The notes below the pieces were generated by a model, which saw nothing but the letters and a program-made list of their open reading frames with translations, was not told the origin of the DNA and did not search any database. This document shows, one piece after another, positions 37,001 through 44,511 of a stretch of DNA of 64,000 nt. A program made the translations under genes and the position numbers. This DNA comes from Ostrinia nubilalis (taxonomy: Eukaryota; Arthropoda; Insecta; Lepidoptera; Crambidae): the NCBI RefSeq assembly GCF_963855985.1, contig NC_087096.1:3472001-3536000 (forward strand). The letters run 5' to 3'. The first letter of the stretch is position 1. Every line of letters starts with the position of its first letter.

Positions 37001-37039
37001 GGCCGACGTACACGGAATACTCGGAGTCCCCGGCCGCCT
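19067..37039 (-). CDS. THSD7-like membrane protein with many thrombospondin type-1 repeats (27 exons seen)
   Basis: Exons in transcript order: 36949-37039, 35605-35712, 31731-31876, 31269-31397, 30890-31107, 30486-30591, 28805-29013, 28298-28493, 27721-27875, 27528-27640, 27230-27339, 26804-26989, 26298-26442, 25798-25896, 25594-25694, 25295-25475, 24751-24912, 24155-24302, 23149-23302, 22888-22976, 22589-22731, 22377-22500, 21396-21554, 20805-20959, 20024-20157, 19248-19338, 19067-19109. Every junction has GT/AG and matching phase, giving about 1,230 residues without a stop. The frame shows repeated type-1 motifs (CEVGEWSEWGAC, DCVVSSWGAWAPC, CVVSAWSEWSPCEQ) alternating with variant repeats, then one hydrophobic span and a short basic tail. 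Vertebrate THSD7A/7B have this layout and act at the cell surface in adhesion and migration; that role is inferred here. The N-terminus is missing. Other type-1 repeat membrane proteins remain possible. Confidence 0.85.
19248..19338 (-). CDS. Transmembrane exon of the THSD7-like gene
   Basis: The exon reads GSSSLLAVVWTATIVLSFYG then AFMLYRGFI: one hydrophobic span followed by basic residues, consistent with a type I protein whose tail is cytoplasmic. The next exon (19067-19109) adds RCLRSRKMKTITKV and stops at TAA. An out-of-phase reading of that last exon would give an acidic tail, so an unseen micro-exon between the two cannot be excluded. Confidence 0.7.
19431..19678 (+). mobile_element. 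Full-length RTE-derived retroposon with 16-bp target duplication
   Basis: The 248-bp element is flanked by AGTGGCCGAAAAAGTC at 19415-19430 and 19679-19694. Its front (GTGTGGTGACGGC, then GGGTGTCGTAAGAGGCGACT) follows the 5' UTR of the RTE at 41338. It shares the segment CCAACCCGCCTGCCAAGCGT with that UTR. It then jumps to an RTE-like 3' end (CCAGCAGTGGACTGTAAAGG) and ends in GATGAG. It has no ORF. Both ends and the duplication are present, so this defines a non-autonomous family moved by the RTE. Confidence 0.88.
20460..20720. repeat. (AAAG)n tract and unassigned interspersed sequence
   Basis: A short GAAA repeat is followed by GC-richer sequence with the small inverted repeat GACATGCTCGTAAGGGCATGTC. 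It may be a fragment of an interspersed repeat. I cannot assign a family. Confidence 0.3.
21587..21796. mobile_element. 210-bp hairpin MITE flanked by TA
   Basis: The two halves are inverted copies over at least 75 bp (AAGCCTGTCCCGTGAGCACG at the left, the complement with one change at the right, and CCAATGACCCCAAGCT on both arms). TA flanks each end. It lies in a THSD7-like intron, immediately left of another MITE. Confidence 0.82.
21803..22041. mobile_element. MITE with GGCTAAGAACTCA ends
   Basis: AGGCTAAGAACTCATGGCGC at the left matches the reverse complement of GCGCCGTGAGTTCTTAGCCT at the right. The inside holds further GCGCG-rich inverted pieces. It starts only seven bases after the previous MITE ends. 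I could not define a target duplication. Confidence 0.75.
23732..23851. mobile_element. Short TIR element (about 120 bp)
   Basis: TACAACCCGTTCGAGTTAAC with TGCGCATCT at the left pairs with AGGTGCGCAGTTAGCTCGAT and CGGGTTGTA at the right, giving imperfect inverted ends of about 28 bp in a THSD7-like intron. No coding capacity. Confidence 0.6.
23889..24085. mobile_element. Possible TIR element (about 195 bp)
   Basis: AATCGTTTGCGTACTCGAAT near 23889 pairs imperfectly with ATCGAATACGCAAACGATT near 24065-24083. The inverted ends are short and the family is unknown. Confidence 0.45.
24640..24745 (-). pseudogene. Decayed duplicate of a THSD7-like exon
   Basis: Read on the minus strand this segment gives EMVKECSGGRECGATLQRLA, closely matching EVVEEGSGGGRECGATLQRA from the neighbouring exon 24751-24912. 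Similarity ends after about 75 bases and there is no good donor. The flanking exons (24751-24912 and 24155-24302) join each other directly in phase, so this copy is not needed. I read it as a partial tandem exon duplication that has lost function. Confidence 0.7.
25926..26080 (+). mobile_element. Probable LINE 3' tail, diverged
   Basis: The sequence encodes SVKWSDEFRNIAGRDLCYKT, similar in layout to the end of lepidopteran RTE-type ORFs (RWTDDLVKVAGRAWMRAAQD in the intact copy), followed by GGGGAAGGTCTTTATGACTA and GCTGATGATGA. It is strongly diverged. Confidence 0.45.
29176..30375. mobile_element. 1.2-kb hAT-type non-autonomous element with 8-bp duplication
   Basis: The ends CATAAAGTTAATATTCCTTC and GAAGGAATATTAACTTTATG are inverted repeats of about 35 bp. 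The 8-bp sequence ATCTATCC flanks both sides (29168-29175, 30376-30383), the hallmark of the hAT superfamily. No transposase ORF is seen. A tRNA-derived SINE sits inside at about 29608. A right-end fragment of the same family lies at 51080-51228. Confidence 0.88.
29608..29710 (+). mobile_element. tRNA-derived SINE
   Basis: A tRNA-like head has an A box (TATAGTGTAGTGG) and a perfect B box (GGTTCGATTCC), spaced as in a polymerase III promoter, followed by CAGTACAAACATCTGTGTGC. A related copy lies on the other strand at 56971-57077. The head does not fold as a clean tRNA, so I call it a SINE and not a tRNA gene. Confidence 0.75.
30890..31107 (-). CDS. THSD7-like exon with acidic insert
   Basis: This exon encodes about 30 residues that are mostly Asp, Glu and Asn (ATDDDNDDADDNDAIYDEDD onward) before a normal type-1 repeat segment, NCGGGVQRREATCVRADGR, which ends at QPCE. 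Splice phases fit both neighbours. An acidic stretch between conserved Cys residues could be an exposed, perhaps calcium-binding loop; that is inference. Confidence 0.75.
31877..35604. other. Long intron of the THSD7-like gene
   Basis: This 3.7-kb AT-rich intron shows no exon on either strand. The only named content is the (CTGT)n-bearing repeat at 33160-33395. Confidence 0.5.
33160..33395 (+). mobile_element. (CTGT)n-bearing interspersed repeat of the lepidopteran MINE/Lep1 type
   Basis: The order is AATATTATAAATGCGAAAGT, a CTGT microsatellite, then CGATTTTGATGAAATTTGGC, GGGAAAGAACATAGGATAGT and finally the GC-rich CGGGCGAAGCCGCGGGCGGA. This order is common in lepidopteran genomes and has been linked to Helitron-like non-autonomous elements. 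Related copies here start at 56577 and end near 62260. Confidence 0.7.
35713..36948. other. Intron of the THSD7-like gene
   Basis: AT-rich, with no exon or repeat that I can support. Confidence 0.4.
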
Positions 37040-39455
37040 CTGTAACAATAACCATGAATATGTAGGTCAAATAATTCCGTTTCTCACTCGAGCTTTGCAA
37101 ATATCGTTTCATTGTTCCATAACGGCATCTGTTTGTTTTCCGATTTAATTTGCATCGGCTGTTTTGTTTTTAAAAAGCTTTTATTTTGTACGGAATGTTT
37201 AAACGTGTTCTCGTCGTGCTAAGTACACGAATTAGGGAAACGTTTTAGGGAAAATATTGTTTGAACTCATGAAAATCCAGGCTCCAATATTTTTCGTTAA
37301 TAAGTAAGAAATTAATAAAATAATAACCAATTTAAAAAAAATAAGAGAGCTTCTACGCTACGATCAGGAAGTGAACTTTTTGGATGAATACGATCTTTAC
37401 GTTAGTGTCTCATTTCAGGTTTTACATTAATTTAATTTAATTACATTACATTACGAGTAGGTTAACAACTAATCGTTATTAAATCGGTTCTTTACGTAAT
37501 TTTATTAAATACATTTCTTGCTCACAGTATCGCCTATAGGTGCCGTGGTTTTCACAAAACAAACTTACAAAATCGGATCCATAACAGATTTTCCACCAAT
37601 ATTCCTCGGCAACTATTTAATTGAATCGAATAGAGTGGGGACGGAGAGGGATCGGGTTTCCAATTAATTCGGTTTATTTGCTGCTAGCTACCGTATCGGG
37701 TTGCAGGACAATAACAGGGCATTGGCGGTACAGTTTTATAAAATTCATTTCATTACTTGGAAAATCACGAAATCGTTGGTGCAATAAATTAGGTACACGT
37801 ACCTACATAGGTTCACAGACACAATAGATTATAGAATATTTTTGAAACCTTTTCAAAGACTGGGTACGTGCGTTATTACCTAGTTATTGTACTCGTATTT
37901 TAAGATAGTTGTGTAGAGTCGGTATTTGAAATGAGTAAGGATTTCTCACTAATACCACAGAATAATAATAAGTACTCTAATACTTTAAAAATATCTCACT
38001 ACAGAGCAAACCTAAAAGTCTAACGTGTGGTTACTGCCAAAGCTCAAATAAATAACAAAATCCAGTAAAATAAATGAGTCATTTATAATTCCGATTGTTT
38101 AGCAATGAGTGTTAGAACGGCTTTACGAACTCCAGAGTCCAGATTAAAGTTAAGCAAAACAGGAAACAAAGTAATTAATGGGATTAACTTTAAGCCATTT
38201 GTTGTTAGGCGTAGTAATTAATTTTAGTGTCCCGTAAACTCTGATTGTATGTAGATTATGATTGTTCGGGTCCTATTGTTTTCTTGGGGGCGGTTACTCG
38301 AACACTATTCACAAAAAGTTTATATTTTATGATTAAGTGAGATCCATGTAGTTTCCTCTATACCTATACGAATGTATGTATGAAATGTTACCTCTAGATA
38401 AAACTGAAGAACAAGAACAGAATATGACCAACGGTTTCTCCGCCAATACATGTTACTTATTATTGGTTTCACCTTACCACGTACTAATACCATAATGTAA
38501 GAGACACGTCATCTAGATGCTTTCTACATTTTTCCTTACGGTTCCGTACGCGTACCTATCGCCGTAACTTCTATCTAATTGTCAAATTGCTGTGAACATT
38601 TTAATACCTTTTTTCCAGTCTTGAAATAAAATGTTATTAGGTAGGTACTTTATTGTTAGATAGGACACGGAAACGAACAGACCGTCCTTACTATTACTGC
38701 CATTTCCCTAATATGTAACATAAATGCGAAGGGCATACTAAATGTGGGCCCTAACATGCGGAACTCACGAAACTAAATGCAAATTGGCGGAAACTGGCAA
38801 ATAGGCCGATGCTATGAACAAATTCATTTCGTAGAGTTATTTATTTAGCAGTTCCATGTTGAATGGCTCACTTGGGGGAAATTAGGCGGTTCGTAATTAT
38901 AAACTAAATAAGGGAGGGACTTCAGGAAATTAACGAATCTGTTAGCGCGTGACCGGGTCAAGTATCAGACCGTTGTGGAAACCTCTGGTAAAGCCTTAGA
39001 GGTAGAAAATGAATCTTATTCTATGTACTTATACGAAAGAGTATAAGAATAAAGAAATAAATAGGGTTCTTTCGAAGATGCTAGTCTATTCACAAGATAC
39101 TCGTAAAATAAAATTCAATTTCAGTTTTGTATTCAATAATAACTTTGTATCAAACGAACAGAATGCAATACTTGAAAAACTTTCTAGATCCACTCTTTTG
39201 TGTGAACTTTCTGAAAAGCTTTCGAGCTTTGTCCTTAGGGTAGGAATTAAGGCAGACACTAGCGTAAGCGCTTGAACGCCAAAGAAGCAGGTCTAATTAA
39301 TTGAACCGCCATTGAGTTAGCACCGCTGCTTGCTGGCTGGAGAGAGAATGGATAAATGGCGCTGGCAATTAAGACATAACTCGGTTAGCATTCACGGCTT
39401 TTGCTTTTATGTTGAATTTTAAACGGAAACATAGAATGCTTGAAAAGCTATGTAA
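37040..39455. other. Sequence upstream of the first traced THSD7-like exon
   Basis: No convincing exon or repeat is seen. The stretch 39270-39420 has several TAATTA-type homeodomain-like sites in less AT-rich sequence, which is weak evidence for a regulatory module. Confidence 0.35.
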
Positions 39456-40224
39456 GGGCTTGTTCCCACGGAGACATCCCCTTTTTGCAAGAACTGTTTT
39501 GTGCGGGGTCCTACTTGAAGTGCTTATAATATGAATATCACATTTTCAGTATTAGGTACGTACCTAACGTACCTAAAGGTGACGTCACCTTTAGCCAATT
39601 TTAATTATATCACCTCAATAGGTTTTATTGACTTCTTATTTCTATACATAAGAAGTAAATAAAAATAGTTTGTGATGTATCTTTTAACGCAAAATTCTTC
39701 TTAATAGACCATTCTACTTGAAATAATCACTTCTACTATCTTTCGTCACTTTTTTCATCTTTTTGTGCGGGAAACTTATAATTTTTTCTTCACGGGCTCG
39801 TGTAAAGATTCTCTTTCCACGAAGTGCCTTGTTGTGACACTTTGGGAAAAAGTCTTATAAATATTGTCTTATATTTACTGTGTTTTTTCCACCATCATAT
39901 TACAGAAATGTCTTTCGGGGGAAATGATATGTCCTGAAATTTTTCATCGACAAACAAACTTTTAGTTTGTATTAAATAAAAAATATGAATTTGTTTACGA
40001 GTCACAAAATAAAGAGTCATTTTCCACGGAAAATGTGTGTTCGCACAACAGTAAGTATCCCGTTTTTTCCAGGTTAATTTTTTAATGACAAAACCGATAT
40101 TGGAATTATAATTGATGGGTTTTTTGCGGGATACTACAAACGGGATGTGTGAATGTTAAATATTAAAAACGTGGGACTAAATGGGATCCTGCAAAAAACG
40201 AGATGTCGCCGTGGAAAAGAACCC
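39456..40224. mobile_element. 769-bp Harbinger-type element with TAA duplication
   Basis: GGGCTTGTTCCCACGGAGAC at the left pairs with GATGTCGCCGTGGAAAAGAA then CCC at the right, imperfect inverted ends of about 35 bp. TAA flanks both sides (39453-39455, 40225-40227). TWA duplication and G-rich ends fit PIF/Harbinger. There is no ORF. Confidence 0.75.
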
Positions 40225-41327
40225 TAAATCTTATAATAAAAAGTAATCACTCTGTATACTTGGCCACACAGGATTAAAACCAGGAAGGCAGCAGTTTTCA
40301 GGACGTTAATTAGGTGCCGCTCCATTGAATTAGCTCGCGGTGAGCTCGGCTTATTCCGGGCAAAAGAAAGCAAAGCACTATGAATCTTTGCACAACTCGA
40401 CTGTGAAATGTTTAGTTATTTTGCTTTTGTTTTACTTGGAAAAAGAGAATTTAAATCTACTGTTTTTGCTTCATGCGCTTTTGTACTGACTAGTTTAGTT
40501 TCTTGCGATGATAATGTAGGTAATCATGGTAGGTATTTACAATTGTCGATTCCAATTACTGGACTCAAACTACATAATACAGTATCATGATTAGGAAACG
40601 GATAAACATAAGTATAGAAAATACTGAAAAGTTCCGTGACGCGATTGTAATTAGTCATGCTGATTACACAAACGTTTGTCCCCATGGGAATAGACCCGCG
40701 ACCGCAGTTACTTCGTTGCCATTAATACCCTATCAAATAAAGACAAAATATCATAAATCTACTATGATGTAAAGAGATTAGAATCGTTAGAACACGTCAT
40801 GATTCTGCTTATTTCTCAATCCATCTCAATTTGCATATTTATGAAAATGAAAAGGTTCGTTAATATTTTAGCATCCACTTTTATACTACTCTAATATACC
40901 TAATATTAGATGAATTCATGCGCAAAACTAAAAACTTAAAAAGCTTTCCAATAGTTCGCAGGCTAACATTGTTTATATTATCTCCAATATCTGTTTATCG
41001 TGTACGACATTGTCGCACGAGGTCGAGGCTGCAGTTTTTAGGTCAATTGGAGCGCTGTAGCAAGCAACACGTCTTTTGTCGCTCACTCGTAACTCGTAAC
41101 TAATCAACTCACCCGTAAGAGATTGGATTTTGTGTCATAATTTTAAGCAGATAGCAGCGTTTTTCTTTGATTTTAATTCTTGTTCTTGGATGTTTTTCTT
41201 TGGTGATGCTGCGCTGTTCTACGAATTGATCGAGTAGGTAGAACTACTGAGGTAATTTAAAATGGTAGGAAGTACATTATTTCAGTTTTGTGCTCCAAAA
41301 AATACGAGTATAGAATACGAGTAGAGT
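40225..41327. other. Unassigned sequence left of the RTE element
   Basis: No gene or repeat is recognised. The stretch 40260-40400 is less AT-rich and could be conserved non-coding sequence; I have no direct evidence. Confidence 0.3.
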
Positions 41328-41337
41328 ATCTACAGTT

Positions 41338-44300
41338 GGGCCGTGTGGGGACGGCCGTAAAAGAATACTTTTCCCCACCGCCCACAGGAGGCGTGTCGTA
41401 AGAGGCGACAAACTCCTATAGCACCGGACGGGCAGCAGCGTCTGCGTGCGAAACCAAGTAAAAAACTGCGATCGCCAACCCGCCTGCCAAGCGTGGCGAT
41501 TAGGGCAAAACCCTCCAAATGGTGGCACAAACAAAAAAACGGCCCCTAGTCCCCGGCGGCCCCACTATCCCGGACCACGGTAGCGGTCACGGTAACGGTG
41601 GGGCAAGGGGTGCGAAGAATCCCCGGGGGATGCCAAGCTACCAACACCGACGACCTCTGGCCCTGGCAACCTATAACGCTCGCACACTGCGTACAGACGT
41701 GAAGCTAATGGAACTCGAGGAAGAATTGAGCAGGTTACGGTGGGATATCGTAGGATTATGTGAAGTCCGAAGAGAGGGAGAGGACACCATAATTCTCAAA
41801 TCCGGAAACCTGCTCTATAACCGGGAGGGCGACCAGCAGTCCCAGGGTGGTGTCGGGTTTATCGTCCACAAGTCCCTTGTCAACAACGTGGTCCAGATCG
41901 AGAGTGTTTCGGCGAGGGTAGCGTACCTGATACTCAGAATCACCAAACGGTATTCGCTGAAGGTCATACAGGTATACGCACCGACCACGGAACACCCCGA
42001 CGACGAAGTGGAGACTATGTATGAGGATATTTCCAGAGCCATACATAGCTCCCGGTCCCATTTTACCGTTGTGATGGGGGACTTCAACGCGAGGCTAGGT
42101 AAACGAAGCGATAATGAGCCGAAAGTGGGGCAATTTGGGTATGGAGAGAGGAACGCACGTGGCCAACTGCTGGCTGGCTTTATGGAGAAGGAGGGCCTCT
42201 TTATGATGAACTCCTTCTTCAGAAAGCCAAAACAGCGAAAGTGGACATGGCTGCATCCCAATGGCGCTACAAAAAATGAGATAGACTTCATCTTGTCGAC
42301 GAAGAAGCATATATTCAATGATGTCTCTGTGATCAATTCGGTCAAAACAGGAAGCGATCACCGAATGGTAAGAGGCACATTGAATATCAGACCCAAGCTC
42401 GAGAGATGTCGACTGATGAAGTCTACGCTCCGCCCAGCGCCCATCCAACTCCAAAACCCCGAAAGCTTTCAGCTCGAGTTGCAAAATCGTTTCGAATGCC
42501 TAGGAGACTGCGAAAATGTGGACGAATACAATGACAGGTTCGTGGAAATTGTCCAAACGACTGGGTCTAAGTTCTTTAAAACCCGTCGTTCAAAAGGAAC
42601 CAAAAAGATCTCTGACCTCACCAATCAACTCATGGAAGAGAGACGGAACTTGGTTTTGCAGTCCTCTGAAGATGCTGCTCAGTATCGGCGCCTTAACAGA
42701 CAGATCTCCAAGTCTTTGACTCGCGACCTACGCCAATTTAATACAGACCGTATTAAAGAGGCGATTGAGCGAAACAAAGGCTCTAAAGTGTTCGCAAGAG
42801 ATCTGTCTGTTGGCCAAAGTCAACTGACCAAGCTGAAGACAGAGGATGGCAGAGCCATTTCGTCGGGGCCGGAGATATTGGAAGAGGTTGAGAAGTTCTA
42901 CGGACAATTATACACGACTGTACGCGCACCTGTCACAAATCTAGCCGAAGACCCAAGAGCTAGACTGACCCGACACTATACCGAAGATATCCCGGACGTC
43001 AGTCTGTACGAGATTAGAATGGCTCTCAAACAGCTGAAGAACAACAAGGCACCGGGTGATGATGGAATCACGGCTGAGCTTTTGAAGGCAGGCGGAACGC
43101 CGGTACTAAGGGCTCTTCAGAAGCTGTTCAATTCCGTCATCCTCGAAGGAAAAACGCCTACGACATGGCACAGAAGTGTGGTGGTACTCTTCTTCAAAAA
43201 AGGTGACAAAACCTTGTTGAAGAATTATAGACCCATCTCACTTCTGAGCCATGTCTACAAGCTGTTTTCGAGAGTCATTACGAATCGTCTCGCTCGCAGG
43301 CTCGACGACTTCCAGCCTCCCGAACAAGCCGGTTTCCGAAAAGGCTTTAGTACCATAGACCACATACATACGCTAAGGCAGATTATACAGAAGACCGAGG
43401 AGTATAATCAACCACTTTGCCTGGCGTTTGTGGATTATGAAAAAGCCTTCGATTCGGTCGAGACCTGGGCAGTGCTACAGTCTCTCCAAAGGTGCCAAAT
43501 TGACTATCGATATATCGAAGTGTTGAGGGGTTTGTACAAAAACGCCACAATGTCGGTCCGCCTCCAGGATCGGGACTCGAAACCTATCCAGTTGCAGCGA
43601 GGGGTAAGACAGGGAGACGTCATATCTCCAAAACTGTTTACCACCGCCCTGGAAGATGTCTTCAAGCTTCTGGACTGGAACGGATTTGGCATAAATATCA
43701 ACGGCGAGTACATCACCCACCTTCGATTCGCGGACGATATCGTAGTCATGGCTGAGACCTTGGAGGATCTAGGCACAATGCTCGATGGCCTCAGTAGAGC
43801 CTCTCAACAAGTGGGCCTCAGAATGAACATGGACAAGACAAAAATCATGTCTAATGTCCGTGTTGCACCCACTCCTCTGAAGGTTGGAGACTCTACACTC
43901 GAAGTTGTTGACAATTATGTATACCTGGGACAAACAGTCCAGTTAGGTAGGTCCAACTTCGAGAAAGAGGTCAATCGTCGAATCCAACTCGGATGGGCAG
44001 CGTTCGGGAAGCTTCGCCATATACTCACGTCCGAAATACCGCAGTGTCTTAAGTCGAAAGTATTTGACCAATGCGTGTTGCCAGTGATGGTATACGGATC
44101 TGAGACGTGGTCGCTTACTATGGGCCTCATAAGAAGGCTCAAGGTCACCCAAAGGGCGATGGAGCGGGCTATGCTCGGAGTTTCCCTGCGTGATCGAATC
44201 AGAAATGAGGAGATCCGCAGGAGAACCAAAGTAACCGACATAGCTCGCAGAATTGCTAAAATCAAGTGGCAGTGGGCGGGGCACATAGCTCGTAGAGACG

Positions 44301-44501
44301 ATGGCCGTTGGGGCAGGAAAGTTCTCGAGTGGCGACCACGGGCTGGAAGACGTAGCGTGGGCAGGCCTCCTACTAGGTGGACCGACGATCTGGTAAAGGT
44401 CGCGGGAAGAGCCTGGATGCGGGCAGCGCAGGACCGTTCATTGTGGAAAACCTTGGGGGAGGCCTTTGTCCAGCAGTGGACGTCATTTGGCTGAAAAGAA
44501 G
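41338..44501 (+). mobile_element. Full-length RTE-clade non-LTR retrotransposon, intact
   Basis: The 3,164-bp element is flanked by ATCTACAGTT on both sides (41328-41337, 44502-44511). It has a 181-bp 5' UTR, one open frame, and almost no 3' UTR. Shared head and tail sequences recur across the window, defining a family: a decayed antisense copy, at least five 3' tails, and two internally deleted short copies. Most tails end in (GAT)n while this copy ends in GAAAAGAAG. Confidence 0.93.
41519..44494 (+). CDS. RTE ORF: AP endonuclease and reverse transcriptase, 991 aa
   Basis: The protein nicks target DNA and reverse-transcribes the element RNA at the nick. Seen, in order: an endonuclease domain with ATYNARTL (about residue 50), the catalytic Glu in GLCEVRR (about 80), GDFNARLG (about 186) and SDHRMVRG; a reverse transcriptase domain with APGDDGITAELLKAGG, AGFRKGFSTIDHI, FVDYEKAFDSVE (catalytic Asp), RGVRQGDVISPKLF, and the FADD box at residues 737-740. 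It ends in the basic GRPPTRWTDDLVKVAG region. No stop or frameshift. Length and domain order fit RTE-type elements. All catalytic motifs are intact, so it may be active or recently active. A first ATG at 41519 gives this frame; there is no separate ORF1. Confidence 0.93.
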   Translation: MVAQTKKRPLVPGGPTIPDHGSGHGNGGARGAKNPRGMPSYQHRRPLALATYNARTLRTDVKLMELEEELSRLRWDIVGLCEVRREGEDTIILKSGNLLYNREGDQQSQGGVGFIVHKSLVNNVVQIESVSARVAYLILRITKRYSLKVIQVYAPTTEHPDDEVETMYEDISRAIHSSRSHFTVVMGDFNARLGKRSDNEPKVGQFGYGERNARGQLLAGFMEKEGLFMMNSFFRKPKQRKWTWLHPNGATKNEIDFILSTKKHIFNDVSVINSVKTGSDHRMVRGTLNIRPKLERCRLMKSTLRPAPIQLQNPESFQLELQNRFECLGDCENVDEYNDRFVEIVQTTGSKFFKTRRSKGTKKISDLTNQLMEERRNLVLQSSEDAAQYRRLNRQISKSLTRDLRQFNTDRIKEAIERNKGSKVFARDLSVGQSQLTKLKTEDGRAISSGPEILEEVEKFYGQLYTTVRAPVTNLAEDPRARLTRHYTEDIPDVSLYEIRMALKQLKNNKAPGDDGITAELLKAGGTPVLRALQKLFNSVILEGKTPTTWHRSVVVLFFKKGDKTLLKNYRPISLLSHVYKLFSRVITNRLARRLDDFQPPEQAGFRKGFSTIDHIHTLRQIIQKTEEYNQPLCLAFVDYEKAFDSVETWAVLQSLQRCQIDYRYIEVLRGLYKNATMSVRLQDRDSKPIQLQRGVRQGDVISPKLFTTALEDVFKLLDWNGFGININGEYITHLRFADDIVVMAETLEDLGTMLDGLSRASQQVGLRMNMDKTKIMSNVRVAPTPLKVGDSTLEVVDNYVYLGQTVQLGRSNFEKEVNRRIQLGWAAFGKLRHILTSEIPQCLKSKVFDQCVLPVMVYGSETWSLTMGLIRRLKVTQRAMERAMLGVSLRDRIRNEEIRRRTKVTDIARRIAKIKWQWAGHIARRDDGRWGRKVLEWRPRAGRRSVGRPPTRWTDDLVKVAGRAWMRAAQDRSLWKTLGEAFVQQWTSFG

Positions 44502-44511
44502 ATCTACAGTT

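Noticed and set aside
42095..42484. Minus-strand ORFs over 41756-44286
   Set aside because: These are antisense shadows of the RTE coding frame.
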